A stretch of DNA of 38,906 bases from JANNVZ01 sp031418455 (GCA_031418455.1 JANOXJ010000159.1:1-38906); one strand, 5' to 3'; positions 1 through 8,262 are shown, counted from the first letter of the stretch. Program-made: numbers and translations. Notes: a model not told the origin generated them from the sequence alone.

Positions 1-553
1 CAAATGCAAAGTTTTTGCCTGTGCCAAACACATAAACTACCTCGCGATTTAATCCAAAGTCTAATTGCTGTTGCATACATTGCACCATAAAAGGTGTAAC
101 AGCTTTTGTAAGGGCAGCACTATCATAATAATTGTAGTTTAACTCTTTGCCCTGCGCACCGGCAGCCGTAAAGCCTAATGGGCAAATGGAACTTACATAA
201 AATTGCTTGTAAAAATTTTCTACTCCGCCAAACGCCTCTATCATTTCATACACAAAAACACTGCTTGGTTCGTGTGTTGTTATTCCTGGTATTTCTATGC
301 CGCAGTATTCGGCCATTCGTTTAGTATCAGTAAAAGGTATGCCCGTAGCGCCCGCCCCTAGCCTACCGGGATTAATGCCAAGCACAAGTGTGCGCTGCGC
401 TGCATCGTTATAATACTTACCATAAAATTCCTTTGCTATAGGCAGTATGGAAGCATTGTCTTTAAAAGGATTCAGAATATTAATTCCCTTAGGCAAACGC
501 CCATTAAATGATAATGCTGAAATAAAATCTATTATGTGCTCACTTTGTTTCAT
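1..553 (-). CDS. Uracil-DNA glycosylase family protein, SMUG2/DUF4918 type (3' end cut by window edge)
   Basis: About 184 codons are visible, reading from the ATG at 553 down to the window edge, so the C-terminus is missing. The visible protein starts MKQSEHIIDF and carries the glycosylase-like segment LVLGINPGRLGAGATGIPF, then HEPSSVFVYEMI and a YVSSICPLGFT segment. These are characteristic of the SMUG2/DUF4918 branch of the uracil-DNA glycosylase superfamily, which is common in Bacteroidota. From family knowledge, the expected role is removal of deaminated bases such as uracil from DNA in the cytoplasm. The family call rests on recognised motifs; substrate is inferred. A TACCTTTG promoter-like box lies 10 bases upstream of the start. 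Confidence 0.82.
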   Translation of the reverse strand, partial: MKQSEHIIDFISALSFNGRLPKGINILNPFKDNASILPIAKEFYGKYYNDAAQRTLVLGINPGRLGAGATGIPFTDTKRMAEYCGIEIPGITTHEPSSVFVYEMIEAFGGVENFYKQFYVSSICPLGFTAAGAQGKELNYNYYDSAALTKAVTPFMVQCMQQQLDFGLNREVVYVFGTGKNFAF

Positions 554-563
554 AGGAATTTGG

Positions 564-571
564 CAAAGGTA
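564..571 (-). promoter_or_regulatory. Candidate -7 promoter box (TACCTTTG) for the SMUG2-type gene
   Basis: On the minus strand the sequence TACCTTTG matches the Bacteroidota -7 consensus TAnnTTTG and ends 10 bases before the ATG. No clear -33 element was found, so this rests on the -7 match and on its repeated occurrence at this position before other genes here. Confidence 0.4.
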
Positions 572-813
572 TTATTTCTATTTTTTTATGATATACGATT
601 CTATTTTTCTTTCATAAATTTAAAAACCAATTGAACCACAAACAAGATTCAAATAAAACATAAAAGCATATTTAAAGCCTAAAGGAACCAACTGCAACTG
701 CTAATAAATATTAAGACTATTCGCTTATGTCACTAAAAAACACGATATATTTATTTCATCAAGCCACGATTGATAATTACATATTGTCTTTAGTATATAA
801 AAACTTAAAACTC

Positions 814-1665
814 ATGAAAAATATTATACTCGCTCTAATACTGCTAGGCGCAAGTGCACGCGCACACAGCCAATACCACCCTATGCTGGACAGTAGCCAC
901 ACTTGGCTTGGTAAAAATTATGGCCTTATAGTCACACCTTTCAAATATTTCATAGGTGACGATGTAATAGTGGATGGCATAACACACAAAGCACTTTGGG
1001 TGGAGTATGAAGGACAGGAGCCATCAATGTACGGGCTGTTGGTGGAAGACACTACCAATCAAATTGTGTATATGACCCAAGGCGATGTGGAAGTATTTCT
1101 ATACGATTTTAGTCTGGAAGTAGGCGAACAAGCCACCGTATATGGCGTTGGCGATAGTCACCTAATTACAGTAACGGAGGTAACCTCAGTGCAGGTAAAC
1201 AACACTGCGCGCAAAAAAATAGTATTCACCGAAGAGCAAGGTGGAGGCGGATACTGGATAGAAGGAATAGGCAGCGTATATGGAGTGCCTGATGCTGCGT
1301 TAGGTTTAATTCTTGACTTTTATCCTCAAGTAACTTGCTTTTATGAAGGCAATAATCTGGCTTGGGACAACCCCGACATTATTGACTCTGATTGTGGCCT
1401 TACGCTTAGCACACCAGAAATAAATGAAGTTAGTTTTATTGCATTTCCCAATCCTACGCAAGGTATGATCCAACTTCAAATTCCTGCACAATACTCGGTC
1501 ATGCAGCTTTGTACAAAACTGTATAACGTAACTGGCGAATTGGTTGCAGAAAACACTTTAACCACTAATCAAATCAATTTAGAATCGCTGCCTATGGGTG
1601 TGTATGCGCTACAACTTTTTTCAGGAAGTACTCAGCTGGGCACCACGCGTATAATTAAAACATAA
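814..1665 (+). CDS. Secreted protein with C-terminal T9SS type A sorting domain
   Basis: The 283-residue protein begins with a signal peptide (MKNIILALILLGASARAHSQ). The reading frame stays open upstream to 727, but the ATG at 814 is chosen because it places the signal peptide at the N-terminus. The middle (about residues 20-200) has no domain I recognise. The last 75 or so residues form a T9SS sorting domain: FPNPTQGMIQL near the start of the domain, then LYNVTGELV, a LPMGVYALQL strand, and a basic end (RIIKT). It is expected to cross the inner membrane by Sec and the outer membrane by the T9SS, ending cell-attached or released. The function of the cargo part is unknown. Confidence 0.8.
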   Translation: MKNIILALILLGASARAHSQYHPMLDSSHTWLGKNYGLIVTPFKYFIGDDVIVDGITHKALWVEYEGQEPSMYGLLVEDTTNQIVYMTQGDVEVFLYDFSLEVGEQATVYGVGDSHLITVTEVTSVQVNNTARKKIVFTEEQGGGGYWIEGIGSVYGVPDAALGLILDFYPQVTCFYEGNNLAWDNPDIIDSDCGLTLSTPEINEVSFIAFPNPTQGMIQLQIPAQYSVMQLCTKLYNVTGELVAENTLTTNQINLESLPMGVYALQLFSGSTQLGTTRIIKT

Positions 1666-1697
1666 GGCTATCCTTTCATTGAAGCTTAGCAATTGCG

Positions 1698-1868
1698 TTT
1701 ACCCACATTATGCAATAGGAAGCTCGGAACGAGCTGAACTATTTGCATTAGGCGGGATAATCCCGATTTAGAAAATCACCATTTTGGTGCAATGAAATGA
1801 AGCCAAAATGGTTGATTTTGTTAATCGTTTATGCAATTGAAATTTTCAATTGCATAATCTGGGTTTAA
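1698..1868. repeat. Palindrome-rich MITE-like element with 17-bp terminal inverted repeats
   Basis: The ends match in inverted orientation: ACCCACATTATGCAAT at 1701-1716 and, on the other strand, ACCCAGATTATGCAAT from 1864 down to 1849 (one mismatch). Inside lie several nested palindromes: AGCTCG-GAA-CGAGCT at 1721-1735, CGGGA-TAA-TCCCG at 1753-1765, a 16-17 bp imperfect repeat pairing 1772-1787 with 1803-1819, and a perfect 13-bp palindrome with a one-base centre at 1830-1856. No open reading frame of note lies within it. The architecture suggests a small non-autonomous transposable element or a REP-like element. No transposase or second copy is present in the window, so mobility is inference. 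Confidence 0.5.
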
Positions 1869-1936
1869 GAAAATGTTTTTTGCTGTGTTTAACTGCTATG
1901 CGCGGCATATTGCCACAAATTAAAAACAGTGACAAT

Positions 1937-2476
1937 ATGCAAGCGCTTCGCATTCTAATAGCCTTTACTTTTCTTTTAGCTGCATCATTATCTTGCATGG
2001 CGCAATCTGTAGCCACGGTGCAAACAAAGGATTTTAGTAAACTCAAGGGCTTTTGGACAGGTAGTTTAACTTACCTGGACTATAGCACCGGCCAGCCTTA
2101 CACCATGCCTGCTGACGTCAGCATCAAACAAATTGGAAATACAAATCAATTTGTTTTTTCTAATTCCTATCCTGATGAGCCGCAAGCCAATTCAATAGAT
2201 ACGCTCACAATAAGCAATGATGGAACCACCATTAATGGCGAAAAAATCGTGTCTATTTCTAAAGAAAAAAAGAGCACTATAGTTACCACAGAGGTAGCTG
2301 GCACCGATGGCAATGATGATGCAAAAGCTACCATAAGACATGTATATTACCTAAGCAAGAGGCAATACAAAGTAATAAAGGAAGTGCAATTTGCAGGACA
2401 ATCCAACTGGATAAAACGACACGAATACAGCTACAGTAAAGCCAAAAAGAAGAAAAAAAAATCTAAGCAAAAATGA
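1937..2476 (+). CDS. Exported protein of unknown function with lysine-rich C-terminal tail
   Basis: The 179-residue product starts with a signal peptide (MQALRILIAFTFLLAASLSC, then MAQ). The frame is open upstream into the neighbouring palindromic element, but ATG 1937 puts the signal at the N-terminus. The mature part (KGFWTGSLTYLDYSTGQPY, then alternating short strands, then VYYLSKRQYKVIKEV) resembles a small beta-sheet, lipocalin-like fold of the kind seen in secreted Bacteroidota proteins that begin 'GxWxG', but I cannot name a family. The end is strikingly basic, about ten lysines in the last sixteen residues, coded by an A-rich tract near 2449-2461. A cysteine at residue 20 near the signal could make it a lipoprotein, though the following residues do not form a good lipobox. 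Confidence 0.65.
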   Translation: MQALRILIAFTFLLAASLSCMAQSVATVQTKDFSKLKGFWTGSLTYLDYSTGQPYTMPADVSIKQIGNTNQFVFSNSYPDEPQANSIDTLTISNDGTTINGEKIVSISKEKKSTIVTTEVAGTDGNDDAKATIRHVYYLSKRQYKVIKEVQFAGQSNWIKRHEYSYSKAKKKKKKSKQK

Positions 2477-2608
2477 AAAGCTGCCCAGATGTAAGCACAA
2501 CACTTATCGGCTTTATTGCTAATAATCTTTATTGAATTTTACATTCCAGACATCTCTCAAACTAAGAGCCTACCTATAGATTCGCAAGGCGCTGAAAGAT
2601 TTACGTCA

Positions 2609-3088
2609 TCACTTTTTATCAAAACCTAATCTTTCGCGCAGCGATTTCTTGCGTTGCTTAATGAGCACCATGCGTATGCTAAATCCTGAGTCGTGAAAAA
2701 TAAAAGCATCGGTTCCTTTTAAATTAAAAGATGGCTTATAGTCCCACGATAGTGTTAAACCAGCCAAAGTCATTTCTACTCCTGTAATGGGTGTAATGCC
2801 GTAGTAATGCCCTTGCCCCTTTTCTTCGCCAAAATGTGGCCCTATGCCAATGTAATAATTAAGCCTGCGACCCAAAAATCTGCGGTGGTACTCTACCAAA
2901 CTTTGCACCTGCCAGCGGTTGCGATTGGTGGTAGCTATACTTTCCAGCGTGCCGGTTTTCCATAGCTTTTGCTGCCATGTTATACCTAACTCGGTGCCCG
3001 CACGCAAGCCTACTGATGTAAAGTAGGTTTGGCTTTGCACTTGGGTGCAGCCAACTACTATTATTAATGCCAGCAATATTTTTCTCAT
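2609..3088 (-). CDS. Small exported beta-rich protein, probably outer-membrane associated; function unknown
   Basis: The 159-residue protein has a signal peptide (MRKILLALIIVVGCTQVQSQ) followed by alternating amphipathic strands: VGLRAGTELGITWQQKL, WQVQSLVEYHRRFLGRR, LNYYIGIGPHFGEE, then GVEMTLAGLTLSWDYKPSF and FSIRMVLIKQRKK. This strand pattern, with GIGPHFG-type turns, is typical of small outer-membrane beta-barrels of Bacteroidota. A cysteine at residue 14 lies in the signal but without a convincing lipobox. It lies 35 bases downstream of the alpha/beta-hydrolase gene on the same strand, so the two may be cotranscribed. Exported and beta-rich is well supported; a barrel is inference. Confidence 0.62.
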   Translation of the reverse strand: MRKILLALIIVVGCTQVQSQTYFTSVGLRAGTELGITWQQKLWKTGTLESIATTNRNRWQVQSLVEYHRRFLGRRLNYYIGIGPHFGEEKGQGHYYGITPITGVEMTLAGLTLSWDYKPSFNLKGTDAFIFHDSGFSIRMVLIKQRKKSLRERLGFDKK

Positions 3089-3123
3089 AGTTTGTTACTT
3101 CTGCTTACACACTACCGTGCCAA

Positions 3124-4068
3124 CTATTTTTCATTCATTATTTTTCGCACTGCATCTACAAATTCGTGTGGGTATTCCACATTGGCAGCATGTGCAGCAT
3201 TTTTAAAAATATAAATACGCGATGTCGGTATGTTGTAGCACGCTATAATTTTATTGCATGTTTCTATTGGTATGAGCACATCATACTCGCCCCACATTAT
3301 GTACACAGGGCATTGCCAGTTAAATAAGTGGTTGTTCAATTTTTGCTCATTTTGCATAAGGTGTTCCAGCAATTTTACTTGCGTAGGCCTGCTAGGTATG
3401 CTGCCATACTTTACCATTTGGTGACGCAAAAATTTTGGTATATACGGTTGCTTGTGAAATACCAATCCAAGCGAAATTCTATTCTCCCTTACATCCAGTG
3501 GAGACAATAAGTTGCGAATGCTCTCTACCTCCAATGCCTTGGAAAGACTGTCGGCATAGGTGCTGGTGTAAAAATTTATGGGTGAATCATACACCACCAA
3601 TTTGTTTACCATCTGTGGGTACTTTTCAGCAAAATAAGAAGCTACTACTCCACCATAGGAATTACCTATCACGGTTATTTTTTCATTTATATGTAATGAG
3701 TCCAACAGCAATTTTACGTGCTCTACCTGCGCATCTATACTAAAGTCGGTGCTGTCGCCATGGCTGTATCCGCAGTATAGCAAATCGGGCAAAATGAGAT
3801 CATATTCTTTGCGCAATTCAAGTGCAGTGCGATAGTACTGCCCCACTCCGCTGGCTCCGTAGCCATGCAGCAACATCAGTTTTGGTTTGCCATTGTTAGT
3901 ATAGTGAGCGTAATGTTTTTCTCCTTGCCTTGTAAAAGTATGTCTGGCAATTTCCTTTTTGTCAAATTTCTTGCGCTGCTTGCGATCTACCATTTGCACC
4001 ACATTGCACGATGCAAAAAATGCCAATAGGCACAGCGAAAAATATATTCTGGTTGTAATGTTTTTCAT
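3124..4068 (-). CDS. Alpha/beta-fold hydrolase, predicted lipoprotein
   Basis: The 314-residue protein has a lipoprotein signal ending at Cys21 (LLAFFASC). The fold's landmarks are in order: oxyanion segment LMLLHGYGASG (about 64-74), nucleophile elbow GNSYGG with Ser137, acid Asp263 in WGEYDVLIP, and catalytic His293 in NAAHAANVEYP. It belongs to the general alpha/beta hydrolase family of esterases, lipases and related enzymes; the substrate cannot be deduced. With a lipobox it is probably anchored in the periplasm or outer membrane. It is followed closely by the small beta-rich exported protein. Confidence 0.82.
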   Translation of the reverse strand: MKNITTRIYFSLCLLAFFASCNVVQMVDRKQRKKFDKKEIARHTFTRQGEKHYAHYTNNGKPKLMLLHGYGASGVGQYYRTALELRKEYDLILPDLLYCGYSHGDSTDFSIDAQVEHVKLLLDSLHINEKITVIGNSYGGVVASYFAEKYPQMVNKLVVYDSPINFYTSTYADSLSKALEVESIRNLLSPLDVRENRISLGLVFHKQPYIPKFLRHQMVKYGSIPSRPTQVKLLEHLMQNEQKLNNHLFNWQCPVYIMWGEYDVLIPIETCNKIIACYNIPTSRIYIFKNAAHAANVEYPHEFVDAVRKIMNEK

Positions 4069-4165
4069 TAAAGCTTGTAACAGAGCTCCTGGCTCGATTA
4101 TAAAAAAATATCAAATGATGTGCAAAGATGCTGAATCAATTTATCTATTCTATCATGCAATTAGT

Positions 4166-4173
4166 TAATCTTG
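4166..4173 (+). promoter_or_regulatory. Candidate -7 promoter box (TAATCTTG) for gap
   Basis: TAATCTTG differs by one base from TAnnTTTG and ends only 4 bases before the gap ATG. If used, transcription would begin at or within a base or two of the start codon, giving a leaderless or nearly leaderless mRNA. No -33 element is clear. Confidence 0.3.
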
Positions 4174-4177
4174 CAAC

Positions 4178-5176
4178 ATGAATCCTGTACGCATAGGTAT
4201 AAACGGTTTTGGGCGCATAGGCCGAACTTTGGCCCGCATAATAATAGACCATCCGCAACTGCAACTGGTGGCTATAAATGATATAGCAGATGTGCACACC
4301 ATGGCGCACCTGTTTAAATACGACTCTGTGCATGGCCGCTTTGCAGGCACTGTGTCTGTTGACAGCGGTGCTATTGTCATCAACAATATGCCTATTCATT
4401 TTACCTCCATAAAAAAACTGGAAGATTTAGATTGGAAAAAGTGCAATGTGGACATAGTGGTAGAATGCACTGGCACGCTTAAGCACCGCCATGAAATAGA
4501 GAAGCACCTTGCTGCAGGCGCAAGCAAAGTAGTGCTGAGCGCACCGCCTGAAGACGATAGCATAAAAACCATAGTGCTGGGTGTGAACGACCATTTGATA
4601 TCTGCAAGCGACACTATATTATCTAACGCATCGTGCACCACCAACAATGCTGCACCTATGATACAACTTATAGATGAACTATGTGGTATAGAAGGATGCT
4701 ATATAACCACAGTGCATAGCTACACAGGCGACCAACGCCTGCATGATGCTCCACACAAAGATTTGCGCAGAAGCCGCGCTGCAGCAGAATCTATAATACC
4801 CACTACTACCGGAGCGGCAAAGGCCATTACCAGATTGTTTCCGCATTTAGCACAGCACATGGGCGGCTGCGGTATACGCGTGCCAGTACCCGATGGGTCG
4901 CTTACCGACATTACATGCACTGTGCGCAAAGTGCAGGACATAAAAAGTATAAACAAAGCTTTTAAACAAGCTTCTGAAACGCGCTGGAAAGGAATAATGG
5001 AATACACCGAAGACAGCATAGTGAGCAAAGATGTAATTGGCAATACTCACTCGTGCGTTTTTGATGCCCAGCTAACCTCTGTAATAGGCAATATGGTAAA
5101 AGTAGTAGGTTGGTATGACAATGAGGTAGGCTACAGCAACCGCCTTGCCGAACTGATTATCAAAATGAAAAGCTGA
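4178..5176 (+). CDS. gap: Type I glyceraldehyde-3-phosphate dehydrogenase
   Basis: The 332-residue enzyme has the normal family length and catalyses the NAD-dependent oxidation and phosphorylation of glyceraldehyde 3-phosphate in glycolysis (reversible in gluconeogenesis), in the cytoplasm. The Rossmann motif INGFGRIGR is at residues 8-16, the catalytic cysteine is Cys153 in SNASCTTNN, and the base is His180 in TTVHSYTGDQ. The substrate-binding stretch HKDLRRSRAAAESIIPTTTG follows, and the C-terminal WYDNEVGYSNR motif is intact. It stands alone with no glycolytic neighbours. There is no Shine-Dalgarno sequence before the ATG, and a possible promoter box sits immediately upstream. Confidence 0.96.
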   Translation: MNPVRIGINGFGRIGRTLARIIIDHPQLQLVAINDIADVHTMAHLFKYDSVHGRFAGTVSVDSGAIVINNMPIHFTSIKKLEDLDWKKCNVDIVVECTGTLKHRHEIEKHLAAGASKVVLSAPPEDDSIKTIVLGVNDHLISASDTILSNASCTTNNAAPMIQLIDELCGIEGCYITTVHSYTGDQRLHDAPHKDLRRSRAAAESIIPTTTGAAKAITRLFPHLAQHMGGCGIRVPVPDGSLTDITCTVRKVQDIKSINKAFKQASETRWKGIMEYTEDSIVSKDVIGNTHSCVFDAQLTSVIGNMVKVVGWYDNEVGYSNRLAELIIKMKS

Positions 5177-5289
5177 AATTGAAGAGCCAACTATCTCCTT
5201 TTGCAACTGCTCATTTTATTATTATTTTTTTGCAATAAAAAAAGGATGTAACCAATTAGCTTTACCTCCATCATCAACAACCCAACTAT

Positions 5290-5937
5290 ATGATTCACGA
5301 GCTAGGCAAACATAATTCTGTTTTCAACCAATTCATTAGCGAAATACGCAATGAAAATGTGCAGAAAGACCGCATGCGTTTTAGAAGAAACATAGAACGT
5401 ATGGGCGAAATAATGGCCTATGAAATATCTAAAACATTTTCATACGAGCCTGAAATGGTAACCACTCCGCTTGGCGAAGCTCAAATAATGGTGCCCACCA
5501 CTAGCCCTGTTATATGCTCTATAATGCGCGCTGGATTGCCACTGCACCAGGGCTTGCTCAACATGTTTGACAGTGCCGACAACGCATTTGTAGCTGCTTA
5601 CAGACGTCACCACAAGGGTGGCGAATTTGAAATAGAAGTGGACTATACCAGCGCACCCTCTTTAGAAGGTCGCGTATTAATTATAGCAGATGTAATGATT
5701 GCAACAGGAGCATCATTAGAAAAAGTATATAAGGAATTGATAAGAAAAGGACATCCTAAACAAGTACATGTAGTGGGACTAATAGCTGCCGAAAGCGGTA
5801 TAAACCACGTGCGCAGCACCATGCCCGAAAATACTACAATGTGGGTGGGTGCAATAGATACCGAACTTACTGCACAAGCTTATATAGTGCCAGGCCTTGG
5901 CGATGCAGGCGATTTGGCTTTTGGGAGGAAAGACTAA
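5290..5937 (+). CDS. upp: Uracil phosphoribosyltransferase
   Basis: This 215-residue cytoplasmic enzyme makes UMP from uracil and PRPP, the main uracil salvage step. The PRPP-binding loop DVMIATGAS is at residues 134-142 and the uracil-binding C-terminal segment YIVPGLGDAGDLAFG is at 198-212; both are typical of Upp. Its stop shares one base with the next start (TAATG), and the next pair overlaps too, so upp heads a three-gene operon with a membrane protein and a YjjG-like nucleotidase. Confidence 0.95.
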   Translation: MIHELGKHNSVFNQFISEIRNENVQKDRMRFRRNIERMGEIMAYEISKTFSYEPEMVTTPLGEAQIMVPTTSPVICSIMRAGLPLHQGLLNMFDSADNAFVAAYRRHHKGGEFEIEVDYTSAPSLEGRVLIIADVMIATGASLEKVYKELIRKGHPKQVHVVGLIAAESGINHVRSTMPENTTMWVGAIDTELTAQAYIVPGLGDAGDLAFGRKD

Positions 5938-6395
5938 TGTGGACTTACTTCTTTAAAATTCTTGGGTGGTATGGAATGGTGCTGTTGAAATTTTTGTTCA
6001 CTCCTTTCCTTATGATTCTTAATCCTGGTGGCCACGAGACTTGGACATGGGCTGAAACTATACTCATTGTAAGCACCGGTGCCGCACTTTGGGCATTTGT
6101 TTTCTTTCACTTTGGCGAGTTTATTTTCAACTGGCTTTCTCATCATTTGAATTCTAAACGAAGAATTTTTACAAGAAGAAACCGCTGGTTTGTGCGCATA
6201 AAAAAACGTTGGGGATTAAAAGGACTGCTGCTTATATCAGGTGTTATAAGTGTGCCTATTGCTTCTGTATTGTGCGCCAAACTATACAGGCACAACAGCA
6301 CTGCTTTGCCTAAATTAATTATTGCATTTTTTGCATGGACTGTAGTTCTTACATCCATAGCATTTGGCATGAAAATGATTGGAAAAAGTTTATGA
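5937..6395 (+). CDS. Small integral membrane protein, family not recognised
   Basis: The 152-residue protein begins MWTYFFKILGWYGMVLLKFL; the ATG at 5937 overlaps the upp stop by one base and is preceded by GGGAGGAAA, part of the upp coding sequence that can serve as a ribosome-binding site. There are four likely hydrophobic segments: about 4-26, 38-60 (ILIVSTGAALWAFVFFHFGEFIF), 92-110 (GLLLISGVISVPIASVLCA) and 122-145. A strongly basic stretch lies between the second and third (SKRRIFTRRNRWFVRIKKRW), which by the positive-inside rule faces the cytoplasm. It overlaps the downstream nucleotidase by ATGA. The tight translational coupling to upp and yjjG hints at a role near nucleobase metabolism, but no function is known. 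Confidence 0.8.
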   Translation: MWTYFFKILGWYGMVLLKFLFTPFLMILNPGGHETWTWAETILIVSTGAALWAFVFFHFGEFIFNWLSHHLNSKRRIFTRRNRWFVRIKKRWGLKGLLLISGVISVPIASVLCAKLYRHNSTALPKLIIAFFAWTVVLTSIAFGMKMIGKSL

Positions 6396-7096
6396 AGCAT
6401 TACGAACATTTGTTCTTTGACCTAGATGGCACCCTTTGGGATTTGCACCGCAACTCACGCATTGCCATTCAGCAGTTGCTCGCCAAGTATGAGCATTTAG
6501 GTACTGACAAAATAGATTTCGAAAATTTCTTTGAGCGATACATGATTCATAACGAACGTGTATGGAAACTATATCGGCAAGACAAAATTGAAAAATCGGT
6601 TCTAAGAACTGTGCGCTTTAAGCGTGCGTTTGTAGACGTAAAATTTCCGGTTACAGATACATTTATAACTCAATTTGCCGATGACTTTATAGAAGAATGT
6701 CCGCGCCAACCACACCTTATACCGGGCACTTTGGAAATGCTCGATGCTTTGCACGGCAAAATTCCTATGCACATAATCACCAATGGATTTAAGGAAGTGC
6801 AAGGCATAAAAATGAAAGCAAGTGGTATAGAAAATTATTTTACACACGTTATTAATTCTGAAGACTGCGGAGTAAGAAAACCACACAAGGCCATATTTGA
6901 ACACTCTATGAAACTGGCAGGAGCCACAGCCAAAAACAGCCTCATGATAGGTGATGATTTTGATGCAGACATAATTGGTGCGCGCGATTTCGGGATGGAT
7001 CAGGTGTGGCTTAAAAATGGAAATGGTAAGCACAAGCACAAGCCAACGCACGTAGTGCTCGATATGCATGACGTGCTTAAATACTTGAGTAATTAG
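6392..7096 (+). CDS. yjjG: YjjG-family noncanonical pyrimidine nucleotidase (HAD superfamily)
   Basis: The 234-residue protein is a HAD subfamily IA hydrolase. Motif I is FFDLDGTLWD with Asp10 (nucleophile) and Asp12; motif II is ITNGF with Thr130; Lys163 is in GVRKPH; motif IV is IGDDFDAD with Asp188/189. The cap domain and the CGVRKP and GMDQVWL stretches match the YjjG/YfnB type (TIGR02254), which dephosphorylates noncanonical pyrimidine nucleotides such as 5-fluoro-UMP and dUMP analogues. The start at 6392 is chosen over an upstream frame extension because it puts motif I at residue 9 and forms an ATGA overlap with the preceding gene. It fits a house-cleaning role beside upp, which can introduce aberrant uracil analogues. 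Confidence 0.87.
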   Translation: MKHYEHLFFDLDGTLWDLHRNSRIAIQQLLAKYEHLGTDKIDFENFFERYMIHNERVWKLYRQDKIEKSVLRTVRFKRAFVDVKFPVTDTFITQFADDFIEECPRQPHLIPGTLEMLDALHGKIPMHIITNGFKEVQGIKMKASGIENYFTHVINSEDCGVRKPHKAIFEHSMKLAGATAKNSLMIGDDFDADIIGARDFGMDQVWLKNGNGKHKHKPTHVVLDMHDVLKYLSN

Positions 7097-7165
7097 CACA
7101 CAATTTATTAAGGCATGCCATCGTTCGCCCGCTCATTCATGCACTTTCATTAGCTGCCTCTATTG

Positions 7166-7187
7166 GCAGAATATCTGCTTTTTTTTT
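7166..7187 (+). terminator. Likely intrinsic terminator after the upp operon
   Basis: A short stem GCAGA-ATA-TCTGC (7166-7178) is followed at once by a run of nine T. The stem is weak, but it lies about 70 bases after the yjjG stop and nothing else in the 227-base gap to the next gene looks like a terminator. The rest of this gap shows no gene. Confidence 0.5.
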
Positions 7188-7323
7188 GTGTTAGGTAATT
7201 TCAGTGGCAACCCTGCCATTATTAAAAAATGGCTCTTAAATCAAACTATTTCTATTGTGCCATAGAGGGTATATCACCACATTTGCAGAAATATTAATAT
7301 CACGTTTTATTTTTCATTACACC

Positions 7324-7653
7324 ATGTCAGACAACAACAACAACAACCCACAGCAACAACAACTGAATATAGAGCTAAACGAAGAAGTAGCTCAAGGCGT
7401 ATATAGCAACCTGGCCGTAATAACGCACTCTCCTGCAGAGTTTGTTTTAGATTTTATACGTGTTATGCCTGGTGTGCCTAAGGCCAAAGTACAGTCGCGC
7501 ATTATACTTACTCCGCAGCATGCCAAGCGCCTTATGCGCGCCATTATGGAAAACATACAAAAGTATGAGCAGCAGCATGGTAAAATAGCCGAAACACAAG
7601 GACAGGACAATATGATGCCTATGAATTTTGGTGGTCCTCAAGGTCAGGCATAA
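7324..7653 (+). CDS. DUF3467 family protein
   Basis: The 109-residue protein begins with an Asn/Gln-rich leader (MSDNNNNNPQQQQ) followed by the DUF3467 core: NIELNEEVAQGVYSNLAVITHSPAEFVLDF, then PGVPKAKVQSRIILTPQHAKRL and a helical end with a Gly/Pro/Gln tail. The family is small, cytoplasmic and widespread in bacteria, with no established function. The ATG at 7324 is used rather than an upstream alternative codon since the conserved core begins right after it. It runs convergently toward alkB with 42 bases between stops. Confidence 0.85.
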   Translation: MSDNNNNNPQQQQLNIELNEEVAQGVYSNLAVITHSPAEFVLDFIRVMPGVPKAKVQSRIILTPQHAKRLMRAIMENIQKYEQQHGKIAETQGQDNMMPMNFGGPQGQA

Positions 7654-7695
7654 TCCCATTATCCTTACTTTTTTATTTAGAGAACAATTTCCTGC

Positions 7696-8262
7696 TTAAA
7701 CCTGCTGCACTATGTTGCGGAAGGTAAGATTAATTCTTGGCTCGTTGTACTTGGAAGATTTTGGTAAAGCATGTTGCCAGTGCAATTGAAAATTTTGCAT
7801 TAGCAAAAGCGAATTATCTTCCAATAGCACATTGGCCTTTGCACCGCTGGTTTTATGACGCACTTTAAATAAGCGCGCTCCACCAAAACTAGCTGAGGCT
7901 ATGAGTGTTTGTTTCACCATTTTTTCATTGTCGCTGTGCCAGCCCATGCTGTCTTGCCCATGGCGGTAATAGTTGCACAACACTGAGTTGAATTCAAAGG
8001 CTACCTCCTGCTCTATTTCATTTTGAATCTGATGTAAAACAGGAAGCAATGTCTGGGCCGGCCAATGAATATTTGAATAGCTATAAGGATTGCCGTACCA
8101 AGCTGTTAGCCTTGGCTCGTTGTGTTCTTTACCAAATACAGTGATTTTATTTTGCCTCCACTCCACTTGCTGTGCAAGTTGTTCGAAGTAAGATTTGCTG
8201 AAAAATTGAGGATAGTAAATAAGCGCTTCGCTTTCTGTTTTTACTATTGTTTCCTTTATCAT
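7696..8262 (-). CDS. AlkB-like alpha-ketoglutarate-dependent dioxygenase
   Basis: The 188-residue protein has the full set of Fe(II)/2-oxoglutarate residues: His109 and Asp111 in MGWHSDNEK, His164 in HWQHALPK, and Arg176 and Arg182 in EPRINLTFR for 2-oxoglutarate. The NYYRHG, SASFGGARLF and LLLMQ segments are typical of AlkB/ALKBH2-3-like demethylases. It is expected to repair 1-methyladenine and 3-methylcytosine in DNA or RNA by oxidative demethylation. Its ATG overlaps the tatA-like gene stop in an ATGA arrangement. No Ada-type binding site was identified. Confidence 0.93.
   Translation of the reverse strand: MIKETIVKTESEALIYYPQFFSKSYFEQLAQQVEWRQNKITVFGKEHNEPRLTAWYGNPYSYSNIHWPAQTLLPVLHQIQNEIEQEVAFEFNSVLCNYYRHGQDSMGWHSDNEKMVKQTLIASASFGGARLFKVRHKTSGAKANVLLEDNSLLLMQNFQLHWQHALPKSSKYNEPRINLTFRNIVQQV

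Noticed and set aside
4145..5050. Minus-strand frames opposite gap
   Set aside because: They mirror the codon pattern of gap; no motif or start signal supports them.
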